From the NCBI RefSeq assembly GCF_020907275.1, contig NZ_JAJJWI010000009.1, forward strand, positions 30,005 through 94,004: 64,000 nt of DNA, read 5' to 3'. Below, piece after piece: positions 35,113-43,643 of the stretch (position 1 is its first letter; each line of letters starts with the position of its first letter). The notes below the pieces were generated by a model. That model was given only the letters and a program-made list of their open reading frames with translations. It was not told the origin of the DNA and did not search any database. Origin of the DNA: Pontibacter silvestris (GTDB taxonomy: Bacteria; Bacteroidota; Bacteroidia; Cytophagales; Hymenobacteraceae). Both the position numbers and the translations under genes were made by a program.

Positions 35113-36033
35113 CTATCTTATCAAGGCAGGATCTATATAGGTGCCATAGCGGGTAGCATTACCTAACCGCCAAAAATACTGGTACAATACTGCTGATGCC
35201 TCTTCCATTACACCTTCTGCTTTACCTCTTACTTTATAATTCTCCATGATGGCTACAGCATAGGGGCGCTCCGGCAGTAGAACAACAGCCCACTCTGTTG
35301 AAACACCGTTCAGTACACCAGGCTTAAAGGCAATCGGAACATGCTCTGGAATGCCTGCCGCCAAACGACTATCGTTGCGGTTCGTCTTTTGTAGTATTCT
35401 TAAAATTTCGTCTGATATAGTTTTGTCTACAAATTCTCCTTTGTACAGCATCTGTAGAATTCGGGCAGCCTCAGCAGGAGTTGAGATATTCTCATCACCT
35501 CTACCTGAAGCCGCTGCATTAATCATCTTTCGCTGTACACGAGTTTGCTCCAGCCCCAGTAACTGTAAAGAGGCATTAACATTAGATAGCCCAACAAGGT
35601 CAAGCAATGAATTTGTCGCAGTGTTGTCGCTTAAGGCGATCATCAATATACTTAAATTCCTTATGCTGAAAGGTGCCGGGTCCGCCAAATCTTTTATGAT
35701 GCCTGTACCTCCAACTATATTCTCCTGCTTAATGCCCCTAACATCAGATAGCTTAAACTTGCCCTGATGCGCCTGCTTGTAAACTTCCATCAGAATAGGA
35801 ATTTTGATGGCACTAGCCTGAGGGAAAACCACATCGGCGTTAAAAGCAAATCTTTCACCGCTTATAAGGTCAATAGTCACAAGCCCGGTAACGGCCGGTG
35901 AAGCTTCTACAATGCTACTTAGTTGCTTTTCGACTTTCTGCCGAAGAATTTCTTTAGGGGAAGTTTGAGCCAATGTGCATAAGGTTATCAGGTACAAGGG
36001 CAAGAGTATGAATACCAAAACAAGCTTTTTCAT
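35113..36033 (-). CDS. Class A beta-lactamase-like serine hydrolase
   Basis: The 306-residue protein has a signal peptide (MKKLVLVFILLPLYLITLCT then LAQ) and a serine beta-lactamase fold with the active-site S74-x-x-K77 (ASAIKIP), S135-D136-N137 (ALSDNTATN) and a K-x-G-like FKPGVLNG. A glutamate (E181) lies in the region of the omega loop, but the usual E-x-x-x-N spacing is not kept and KPG replaces KTG. It may be a divergent beta-lactamase, or a peptidase for muropeptide stems; the context of amidases favours the latter. It begins after the SusD terminator and leads the run of bla - amidase - amidase - GH3 fusion. Confidence 0.83.
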   Translation of the reverse strand: MKKLVLVFILLPLYLITLCTLAQTSPKEILRQKVEKQLSSIVEASPAVTGLVTIDLISGERFAFNADVVFPQASAIKIPILMEVYKQAHQGKFKLSDVRGIKQENIVGGTGIIKDLADPAPFSIRNLSILMIALSDNTATNSLLDLVGLSNVNASLQLLGLEQTRVQRKMINAAASGRGDENISTPAEAARILQMLYKGEFVDKTISDEILRILQKTNRNDSRLAAGIPEHVPIAFKPGVLNGVSTEWAVVLLPERPYAVAIMENYKVRGKAEGVMEEASAVLYQYFWRLGNATRYGTYIDPALIR

Positions 36034-36050
36034 GAATAAGGCTTAATAAA

Positions 36051-36083
36051 ACAAAGAATCCTCCTTGCCGGAGGATTCTTTGT
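36051..36083 (-). terminator. Terminator of the SusCD unit
   Basis: Perfect 14-base arms (36051-36064 and 36070-36083) with a 5-base loop, followed on the minus strand by tttta. It lies 20 bases after the susD-like stop, before the beta-lactamase-like gene. Confidence 0.85.
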
Positions 36084-36103
36084 TTCCAGTTTCCAAAATA
36101 GGT

Positions 36104-37666
36104 TTAAGGGCGGTTCCACCACAATGGCGTTAATAAACGGTATTGCTCAGAGTTGTCGCCAATTTGCTCACCATTACGGTTCTGCTCATTTGTCTCATAA
36201 ACCATTGCCTGTATCCACTGGTTAGGGTCATTTACATCGAATACTACTGTATTAATGTTAGCAGGTCTTTCCAGGTAAGGGCCATATATTTCCTGGCTGT
36301 AGTCCATGCGGCGCATATCTACCCAGGTTTCCGGGTTTAGGCACTGCGTAATATACTTCTGTCTCATAATGTGGCTCAGGCCTTGTGTCAGGTTATTGAA
36401 ATGGTCCGTCACGCCATCTTCAACCAGTGCATTCCAGTAAGCATTTATCTCATCAGAAGGAACACCTAGCTTGCGCATATTAGCTCTCACGCCTTCTTCA
36501 TAGGCCACTAAAGCTCCGGCTGCATCATTAGAACGCAGGCGTGCCTCTGCCTCAATCAATTTAACTTCCGAGTAAGTAATAAATGGGAAAGGTGAAGTTG
36601 GCCTAGTATAAAAGCCGCTATTCTTAAACAATCCATAGTCTTCAACAGAAGTAAACTCCCCGGAACCATTCTGGCCGCCTGCCAGCCCTAAGCCAGATTT
36701 AAGACCGCGGTAAACTCCATCAGATGGTGCGGGATTCATAATGTGACTGATGCGTGGGTCCTGATAGTCTGTTTCAGTGACTGGTATGTTCTGCAGCAGG
36801 TTTACAAAAAACTGGTTCCAGGTGAAGTAACGGTGCTGAAGCGGATCTTCATTTGTGAATCCACCCCAGCTATACCATGGATTTTCGTCTGTTTGCTGCC
36901 CACCCTCCATGTAAGCAAATTCAGCATCCATACCATCAGCATTAAACCCATTCTGGCAGGCTTCAATAATTGCCTGAGGGTCATATAAGTCACTCTTCTT
37001 AGAAAGATGGTTCAAGTATCGGGCTTTCAGTGACCATGCAAAACGTCGCCACTTATCTACATCCCCCTGATACATAATGTCGCCTCCACTAAAGTTCAGC
37101 GGCGTAACATTATTCGGGTCATCAAAGGCAACAATTGCCTCATCTAACAATTGATTAATTCTCTGGTAAACTTCCTCTTGAGTGTTGAAGGTAGGTGTAA
37201 GGTTCAGCTGAGATGTTCCACTGTAATAATCATCTACTACTATAGCTCCATACTGATCAGTCAGCATGCCATAGTTCAGAGCTAGCAGGGTTTTCCCAGC
37301 TCCTACAAAATGTGGATTTCCTTCTTCCTCACCCAGCACGATCAAATCTACACAGTTAGGCATGGTAAAAACATAGGCGTTTTGCCAGAAGAAATAGCTA
37401 GCCGTAAACCGCCAGGTTTCTGCATTTCTGTTGGTTCCTGTTGTTAGAGCAGTGGCTACATATTGTGTTACACCAGCAACTTCACGTGAGCCACGCCACA
37501 TAGAAGCACCATTTGAGGTAGTAATAGCACCTACTAACCTGCTATGTGCCGGTACTGACGTTGGCAGATTAGGATCATCATTAATGTCCAGGTAGCTTTC
37601 GCAGGAAGTGTTAAACAGTAGGGAAGCAATAAAGAGAAGCTTTATCTTAAAATATCTTTTTTTCAT
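36104..37666 (-). CDS. SusD/RagB-family outer-membrane nutrient-binding lipoprotein
   Basis: The 520-residue protein has a lipobox (LLFNTSC, cysteine at 22) and begins its mature part ESYLDINDDPNLP, the usual SusD-like N-terminus. Helical TPR-type segments follow (KTLLALNYGMLTDQYGAIVV, VYQRINQLLDEAIVAFDD, WSLKARYLNHLSKKSDLY), ending with FPFITYSEVKLIEAEARLRS and LTPLWWNRP. It forms a lid on the partner TonB-dependent transporter and binds the oligomer to be imported. It is encoded 14 bases after the SusC-like gene. The substrate is not evident from sequence; the neighbourhood of peptidoglycan enzymes suggests muropeptides or their glycan. Confidence 0.93.
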   Translation of the reverse strand: MKKRYFKIKLLFIASLLFNTSCESYLDINDDPNLPTSVPAHSRLVGAITTSNGASMWRGSREVAGVTQYVATALTTGTNRNAETWRFTASYFFWQNAYVFTMPNCVDLIVLGEEEGNPHFVGAGKTLLALNYGMLTDQYGAIVVDDYYSGTSQLNLTPTFNTQEEVYQRINQLLDEAIVAFDDPNNVTPLNFSGGDIMYQGDVDKWRRFAWSLKARYLNHLSKKSDLYDPQAIIEACQNGFNADGMDAEFAYMEGGQQTDENPWYSWGGFTNEDPLQHRYFTWNQFFVNLLQNIPVTETDYQDPRISHIMNPAPSDGVYRGLKSGLGLAGGQNGSGEFTSVEDYGLFKNSGFYTRPTSPFPFITYSEVKLIEAEARLRSNDAAGALVAYEEGVRANMRKLGVPSDEINAYWNALVEDGVTDHFNNLTQGLSHIMRQKYITQCLNPETWVDMRRMDYSQEIYGPYLERPANINTVVFDVNDPNQWIQAMVYETNEQNRNGEQIGDNSEQYRLLTPLWWNRP

Positions 37667-37680
37667 GATCTGTACACAGT

Positions 37681-40600
37681 TTATAGGGTTAATCTTAATC
37701 CGAGGTCAAAGCCACGGGTGGCAGGAACACCAAGGTTATCAAAGCCGAACGATCCGGAACCTCCTACACCCGCACCGCTTCCGGAAACTTCAGGATCCAC
37801 GCCGGAGTAGTCAGTAATCAAAATAAGGTTGCGTGCCGTACCAAAAAACTGCAGGCTGTTAATTGGTGTTTTCTCTAGCAGTCTTTTTGGTAACGTGTAA
37901 GTTAGCGTTACATAGCGTAATCTCCACCAGCTTCCGTCTTCCACAAAATCATAACCCTGGAATGGATAAATTGTCTGGTAATAATCCTGGTCCAATACTA
38001 CACTTTGCGTGTTAGGCTCTCCTGTAGATTCAATAATACCTTCAAACACTTTTGTCTCTCCTCTGTTAAGTGTCTTTGTGCTTAAGCCGGAGCGAACCAG
38101 CACATTTTCAGTGGCATTATAAATATCACCACCTATGCGCACATCCCATAAAAAGGAAAGAGACAAAGCATTCTTATAAGTAAAGGTGTTCGTAATACCT
38201 CCTGTCCAGTCTGGGTTACGGTCACCGATGTATTGCAGGGTAGACTGCACCTGTGGGTATCCTTCGTTGTTTAACAACAGTTGTCCTTCTTCATTACGTT
38301 TCCAGACATTACCATTAATACCAAACAAGGTCCCTCCCAGGAAGGCCGCCCCCTGTGCCACCTGACCAGCAGCCCATGCATCAGACAGTTCAACGCGATC
38401 TAATGTACCAGGCAAGCTTGTTACTGTAGATTTATTCTTTGCAAAGTTTAAGTCTAATGCCCATGTAAAGTTTTCGCTCGTTACCAGCTGGGTATTCACC
38501 ATAATCTCTACTCCTTCATTATCAATCTGGCCACCATTCAGATATGCCAGAAACCCTCCGGAAGAAGGAGGCAAACGTGTACCTAATATTTGCTCGTCGG
38601 TGCTTGTTTTGTAATAGGTAACATCCAGCCCAAGTCTGTTTCGTAAAAAGCGAAGATCAGCACCAACCTCAAAAGAGTTAGTAAATTCTGGCTTTAATTC
38701 TGGATTACCATAGTAATCATTAGCGTTGGAAATAAAACCACGTGGAGCAATTGTAAACGAGTTGGTAGAAGTAGCAAGAGTAGTTTCCAATACATGAGGA
38801 AGTGCATCTTTACCCACTCTGGCCCAGGACGCACGTACTTTTGCAAACGATAAGAAATTATCTCCTGAAGTAGCACCGATATCCTCCAGTAAATCAGTTA
38901 CAATGATGGAGGTACTAACTGCCGGATAAAAGAATGACTGGTCTTTTACTGGCAAAGTTGAGGACCAGTCATTTCGCCCACGGAAGTTAAGAAAAGCAAT
39001 GCCTTTCCAGTCTAGATTTAAGTCAGCAAATACACCTACTATTCTCTGCCGTTCTGTAGCTTGCGAAACTGTACGATCTGATTCGACAACATTGTTAATA
39101 CCAACAAAATCCGGAGCAATAAAATTGCGCCCATACCATGTTGCTGCTTGCCTATGGCGACTTTCAACGTTGTGCCCTAAGGTTAAGCTTGTGTTGATTG
39201 TCTCCCCGAACGTTTTTTTGGCTGTAACCAACAAAGTAGAAGTAGTAATCTGGTTGTTAGTAGTAGATTGTGAAAGAGCTCCTTTTTCTTCGCCTGTTAT
39301 AGTAGTTCCAGGCATTCTTACACTCTTAAAGTTATCAGTATAGTAGTCAGTACCTAAGCGATAAGTAATGTTCAGAAACTCAAACGGATCGTAAACAACA
39401 TTTCCAATGGCTATCAAACGATCTACATCACTGGAGATAGGCTTATTATAAATACCCCAAACAGGGTTATCATTGGTGGCAATAGTCCGCTGAGTGCCAT
39501 CCGGATTAAGATAGTTATTCATATCATCGTTTCGGGGCCAATACACAGCACCCATTACGCCATTGGCACTACCCTGTGAAACATATGTTCTGCCTGTTTT
39601 AATATAGTTGGCACTTCCGCCAACTTTTAGTTTTTCACCCACCTTTGTATCAGCTGATACACGGAAAGAATTACGCTCTAAACTAGTGTTATCTACAATA
39701 CCACCTTGGTCGTAATGTGACGCAGAACCGTAGAAAGTAGAGCGGTCGTTTCCCCCGCTAACCGACAGGTCGTGCTTTTGTGTAAAAGCTGTTTGAAAAA
39801 TGCTTTCCAGGTTATCATAAATCGTTTCTCCTGCTTCAAACTGCGGTCCCCAGGAGCCCATAGCCGAAGGATCGAAATCACCTTGTTCACCTTGTTTATA
39901 CACAGACTGAAGCTCGGGCAGCTTGTTCACTACATCAAAAGAAAAGCTATTAGAGTAGTTAATCCTTGCTCTTCCACCTGTCCCTCTCTTTGTTGTGATA
40001 ACTACTACACCTTCTGCAGCCCTTAAACCATACAACGCCGCTGCTGATGGCCCTTTCAACACCGAAATACTCTCAATATCTTCCGGGTTTATGTCTATTG
40101 CTCTGTTCGATGCAGGAGCTGTTCCAGCGTCCAGACCACCTTGGCCTACAGCAGTTGTATTATCTACAGGAATACCATCTACTACATACAATGGCTGGTT
40201 ATTTCCGCTCAACGACGTACCGCCCCGTATTAGCATAATAGCCGAAGCCCCTGGCGCACCACCTGAATTTGTAATCTGCACCCCGGCCACTTTACCCTGC
40301 ATGGTATTTACAATGTTAGGCTGTTGTGTTTCGGTTATGTCTCTTGACTGCAACTCCTGCACAGAGTAACCTAAGGCTCTTTTCTCCTGCTCAATACCAA
40401 AAGCTGTAACAACAACCTCTTCTAAACTTCTGGCATCTTCCTGCAGCGCCACATTAATAGTGGAGGAAGATCCTACAGGCATTTCTTTTGTAGTGTATCC
40501 AATAAACCTGAACACTAAAGTACTTCCTTCTGATGCCTGAATGGTGTATTGCCCAGATACATCTGTAAATGTACCTCTTGTTGTGCCTTTAACAACCACA

Positions 40601-40731
40601 CCCACACCAGGCAGTGGAGTATTATCAGCAGCCGATGTTACCTGCCCGGTAACAGTAACAGTTTGTGCCCATCCTTGCCAGGTAGTTAAACTAAAGCCTA
40701 CAAGGAGTAGCAGTAACAAGACTTTTTTCAT
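37681..40731 (-). CDS. SusC/RagA-family TonB-linked outer-membrane transporter
   Basis: The 1016-residue protein has a signal peptide (MKKVLLLLLLVGFSLTTWQG then WAQ), a carboxypeptidase-regulatory-like domain (about 24-105, VTGQVTSAADNTPLPGVGVV), the TonB box region (LEEVVVTAFG), a plug domain with QGKVAGVQITNSGGAPGASA and IESISVLKGPSAAALYGLRA, and a 22-strand barrel ending in GFDLGLRLTL. Length and order are canonical. It imports a substrate captured by the SusD-like lipoprotein, powered by TonB. No ECF sigma/anti-sigma pair or hybrid two-component regulator is adjacent. It is the first gene of the SusCD unit, which ends at a strong terminator. Confidence 0.95.
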   Translation of the reverse strand: MKKVLLLLLLVGFSLTTWQGWAQTVTVTGQVTSAADNTPLPGVGVVVKGTTRGTFTDVSGQYTIQASEGSTLVFRFIGYTTKEMPVGSSSTINVALQEDARSLEEVVVTAFGIEQEKRALGYSVQELQSRDITETQQPNIVNTMQGKVAGVQITNSGGAPGASAIMLIRGGTSLSGNNQPLYVVDGIPVDNTTAVGQGGLDAGTAPASNRAIDINPEDIESISVLKGPSAAALYGLRAAEGVVVITTKRGTGGRARINYSNSFSFDVVNKLPELQSVYKQGEQGDFDPSAMGSWGPQFEAGETIYDNLESIFQTAFTQKHDLSVSGGNDRSTFYGSASHYDQGGIVDNTSLERNSFRVSADTKVGEKLKVGGSANYIKTGRTYVSQGSANGVMGAVYWPRNDDMNNYLNPDGTQRTIATNDNPVWGIYNKPISSDVDRLIAIGNVVYDPFEFLNITYRLGTDYYTDNFKSVRMPGTTITGEEKGALSQSTTNNQITTSTLLVTAKKTFGETINTSLTLGHNVESRHRQAATWYGRNFIAPDFVGINNVVESDRTVSQATERQRIVGVFADLNLDWKGIAFLNFRGRNDWSSTLPVKDQSFFYPAVSTSIIVTDLLEDIGATSGDNFLSFAKVRASWARVGKDALPHVLETTLATSTNSFTIAPRGFISNANDYYGNPELKPEFTNSFEVGADLRFLRNRLGLDVTYYKTSTDEQILGTRLPPSSGGFLAYLNGGQIDNEGVEIMVNTQLVTSENFTWALDLNFAKNKSTVTSLPGTLDRVELSDAWAAGQVAQGAAFLGGTLFGINGNVWKRNEEGQLLLNNEGYPQVQSTLQYIGDRNPDWTGGITNTFTYKNALSLSFLWDVRIGGDIYNATENVLVRSGLSTKTLNRGETKVFEGIIESTGEPNTQSVVLDQDYYQTIYPFQGYDFVEDGSWWRLRYVTLTYTLPKRLLEKTPINSLQFFGTARNLILITDYSGVDPEVSGSGAGVGGSGSFGFDNLGVPATRGFDLGLRLTL

Positions 40732-41004
40732 AATAAGGTGGTTTAATTTAGATTAGAAAGATTAAGAACTGTTATATATTTATTTAAGACAATACCACTT
40801 TACCCACACTTCAATCAAGAATTAGAAAAATAGAACATCTTTAATTTTCTTTATTACAAAAAAGGAGACCAACTTTAGAGGCTGTATAAAACAGGAGCAG
40901 TATCATAAACAAGTAGTTTCAAAAACATCATAATCATCAGCGTATTAAATTCTATTTCCTTTAACTTTATTTATTCTGACACCTACACCCAATTCACCTT
41001 CCCT

Positions 41005-41955
41005 ATGAGATACAGTTTAACTCTTCTAGCTTTTGTAGCAATTACTTTCCTTTATTCTTGCTCTTCTAACCCGTATGCATCCACTAACAGAGCTCATAAG
41101 AAAAAAATAAAAGCTTATACTAAGTCATTAAAAGCTGTTCCGTCGGCAGCGCCCGATGAGGAGCTTCTGCAAATGGGCGACTACTGGGTCGGCACTACAA
41201 ACTTTAACATGCGTAAAGCCAACTATGTAGTTATTCATCATACAGCTCAAAACTCAACAGAGAAAACATTACAGACCTTTACCACACCATCCACTGTAGT
41301 AAGTGCCCATTATGTAATTGGGAGCGATGGCAAAGTTTACCACATGCTGAATGACTATCTGCGTGCCTGGCATGGCGGCATTGGCAAGTGGGGAAGTAAC
41401 ACGGACTTAAATTCATCTTCTATTGGTATTGAACTGGATAATAATGGTTCCGAACCTTTTTCTGATGCTCAGATTAACAGTTTACTGCAGGTATTAGCTG
41501 TACTGAAAAAGACCTATGGAATACCTACCGCCAATTTTATAGGGCACTCAGACATTGCCCCTACCCGTAAAGTAGATCCTAACCCTACTTTTCCCTGGAA
41601 AAAGCTCGCAGAAAATGGCTTTGGATTATGGTATGACGAAGATGTTCTTAACAGAACAGCCATTCTTGACAGAGACATTATACTGGACAGTGCCGCTGTT
41701 CTTGATAGTACTGTTTCTCTTGATAGTGTCATCATTTTTAAAAGAACTATAGTAGTTAATAAATCTATTTTAAACGACAGTATTCCGGCTTCATTCAACC
41801 CTCAGGAGGCTTTGCGCATTATCGGTTATGACACACAAGATTTAGAAGCTGCTATTAAAGCTTTTAAACTTCACTTCATTCAGAGCGACCTAAGCGCCAC
41901 TTTAACAGAAGAAGACAAACGAGTGCTTTACAACCTGTACAAAAAGTATTTATAG
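41005..41955 (+). CDS. N-acetylmuramoyl-L-alanine amidase, AmiD-like lipoprotein with inserted repeat
   Basis: The 316-residue lipoprotein (TFLYSCSS lipobox) has an Amidase_2 domain (about 60-205) with zinc histidines in YVVIHHTAQN and GHSDIAPTRKVDPNPTFPW, and AWHGGIGKWGSNTDLNSSSI containing the third-histidine region. A C-terminal PG-binding-like helical domain (about 262-316, ALRIIGYDTQDLEAAIKAFK) resembles that of E. coli AmiD. Between them is an unusual run of hexapeptide units (residues 214-261). It is on the plus strand, divergent from susC, in the middle of the peptidoglycan cluster. Its likely role is to cleave anhydro-muropeptides or muropeptides at the outer membrane. Confidence 0.9.
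   Translation: MRYSLTLLAFVAITFLYSCSSNPYASTNRAHKKKIKAYTKSLKAVPSAAPDEELLQMGDYWVGTTNFNMRKANYVVIHHTAQNSTEKTLQTFTTPSTVVSAHYVIGSDGKVYHMLNDYLRAWHGGIGKWGSNTDLNSSSIGIELDNNGSEPFSDAQINSLLQVLAVLKKTYGIPTANFIGHSDIAPTRKVDPNPTFPWKKLAENGFGLWYDEDVLNRTAILDRDIILDSAAVLDSTVSLDSVIIFKRTIVVNKSILNDSIPASFNPQEALRIIGYDTQDLEAAIKAFKLHFIQSDLSATLTEEDKRVLYNLYKKYL
41644..41787 (+). repeat. 18-base coding tandem repeat (hexapeptide units)
   Basis: About seven degenerate 18-base units encode VLNRTA, ILDRDI, ILDSAA, VLDSTV, SLDSVI, IFKRTI and VVNKSI, followed by a slipped LNDS unit. The pattern is hydrophobic - Leu - Asp/Asn - Ser/Arg - x - hydrophobic. It lies inside the AmiD-like gene, in frame, between the amidase and PG-binding domains. 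Confidence 0.75.
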
Positions 41956-42006
41956 TTATTTTTCACTCATTGCCATCTTTATGTATGTATTAGAATAAGT
42001 TCCTGC

Positions 42007-43530
42007 TTAGTATGTTGGCTGTTTTGACTTTAGAATACCTGAAGCCGCCATCATGCTAGGAGTTTTGCCTCTGTCAGGTTTACTTGTAAGAAGCAAAAGC
42101 AAATAGGTAATCAGCCCATTTACCACTATCAGTTCAAACCCCATAGAGTAACCCAACCACTTAAGCGAACTAGTCTCTATCAAATAAGTGATAATCGGAG
42201 AAATAAGGCAGATAAACGGTACCAGCCTGTCTGCAACCAAACGTTTACTTATCATACCGAAAGCAAATAAGCCAAGCAAGGGGCCATAGGTATAACCTGC
42301 TGCTTTAAAAATGGCATTTACTACAGAATCATCATTAATAACCCTGAAAACAAGTATAACCAGGAGCATAATTAAAGAGAAAACCACATGCACTATATGT
42401 CGTGTGCGCACAAGGCGCTTACTATCCTGATCCGGCTTCTTATCAAACCCTAAAAAGTCTACACAAAAAGAAGTCGTAAGCGCCGTGAGTGCTGAGTCTG
42501 TGGTAGCAAAGGTGGCGGCAGTTAAACCCAGCATAAAAACGACAGCCGGAATCACATTTAAATGATTCAAGGCAATTTCAGGGAAAAGGTGGTCTGGCGT
42601 TCGCAGGGCGGCAACATTTATCTGGTTTGCATCAGCATACTGGTAAAGTAAAGCTCCGACACTCAGAAAGAAGATATTGATACCCACAAACACGACCGTA
42701 AAAGATAACATGTTAGTTTGGGCCTCTTTAATGTTTTTACAGCTCAGGTTCTTCTGCATCAGGTCCTGGTCAAGCCCTGTCATGGCCACAGTAACGAAAA
42801 TACCTCCTAAGAACTGCTTCAAAAAGTGGCTCTTGCTACCCATAAAATCCTCCCAAAAGAATATTTTGGAATAGGAGCTGCTCTTTACTGCTTCAAAAGT
42901 TTGTCCCAGGTCCAAATTCAGGCTTCTGGATATAAACCAGATAGACAGCAGAACAGACGATAGCAGAAAAACGGTTTGAAGCGTATCGGTAATAACAATA
43001 GTCTTTAAACCACCTTTAAATGTGTAAGCCCAGATTAAGACAAGGCAGATAGTAACGGTTACTCCAAACGGCACATGCCAGGCATCAAAAATAAACTTCT
43101 GCAACACAATAGCCACCAGGTACAGCCTAAAAGCAGAGCCTATAATGCGGGAAACCAAAAAGATCATTGCCCCCGACTTGTAACTCCAGAACCCCATCCG
43201 TTTCTCCAGGTAAGTATAGATAGAGATCAGGTTCATGCGGTAGTACAGAGGCAGTAAAACAGTGGCTATAAGCACAAAGCCTACCGCATTGCCCAACACA
43301 AACTGAAAGTATCCAAAGCTATTGTTGCTGACTGCTCCGGGCACCGATATAAAGGTAACACCTGATAAAGCGGTACCGATCATGCCGAAAGCAACGAAGT
43401 ACCACTTCGAGTTCCGGTTTGCAATAAAGAAACTGGAATTATCTGAGGAGCCTTTCGAAGTTAAATAAGAAATGCCTATCAGTACGGCGAAATAACCTAT
43501 CAAGAAGGACAGAAGTACTATTGGAGGCAT
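42007..43530 (-). CDS. Sodium:solute symporter (SSS family)
   Basis: The 507-residue inner-membrane protein has about 13 transmembrane helices. SSS features are FFIANRNSKWYFVAFGMIGT, ALSGVTFISVPGAV (sodium/substrate region), GYTYGPLLGLFAFGM and TTDSALTALTTSFCVDFL, the conserved helix motif seen in sialic acid, glucose and related symporters. It is encoded 113 bases after murQ on the same strand, so the substrate is plausibly an amino sugar such as MurNAc or a small muropeptide; this is inference. In Tannerella forsythia an inner-membrane MurNAc transporter gene is likewise linked to a kinase gene and murQ. Confidence 0.9.
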   Translation of the reverse strand: MPPIVLLSFLIGYFAVLIGISYLTSKGSSDNSSFFIANRNSKWYFVAFGMIGTALSGVTFISVPGAVSNNSFGYFQFVLGNAVGFVLIATVLLPLYYRMNLISIYTYLEKRMGFWSYKSGAMIFLVSRIIGSAFRLYLVAIVLQKFIFDAWHVPFGVTVTICLVLIWAYTFKGGLKTIVITDTLQTVFLLSSVLLSIWFISRSLNLDLGQTFEAVKSSSYSKIFFWEDFMGSKSHFLKQFLGGIFVTVAMTGLDQDLMQKNLSCKNIKEAQTNMLSFTVVFVGINIFFLSVGALLYQYADANQINVAALRTPDHLFPEIALNHLNVIPAVVFMLGLTAATFATTDSALTALTTSFCVDFLGFDKKPDQDSKRLVRTRHIVHVVFSLIMLLVILVFRVINDDSVVNAIFKAAGYTYGPLLGLFAFGMISKRLVADRLVPFICLISPIITYLIETSSLKWLGYSMGFELIVVNGLITYLLLLLTSKPDRGKTPSMMAASGILKSKQPTY

Positions 43531-43643
43531 GGCTTGATGATTAAAAATAGTTTATAAAAGTAACAGGTGTGGCTTATCTCATTCCTGTATACTTATTCAA
43601 ATACTGAGCTTCCTTTCGCCTTACTTAAGGAAGCCATAACTCC

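Noticed and set aside
35113..36033. Annotating the class A hydrolase as a confirmed antibiotic-resistance beta-lactamase
   Set aside because: KPG replaces KTG and the omega-loop spacing is unusual; the context of peptidoglycan enzymes makes another role equally likely.
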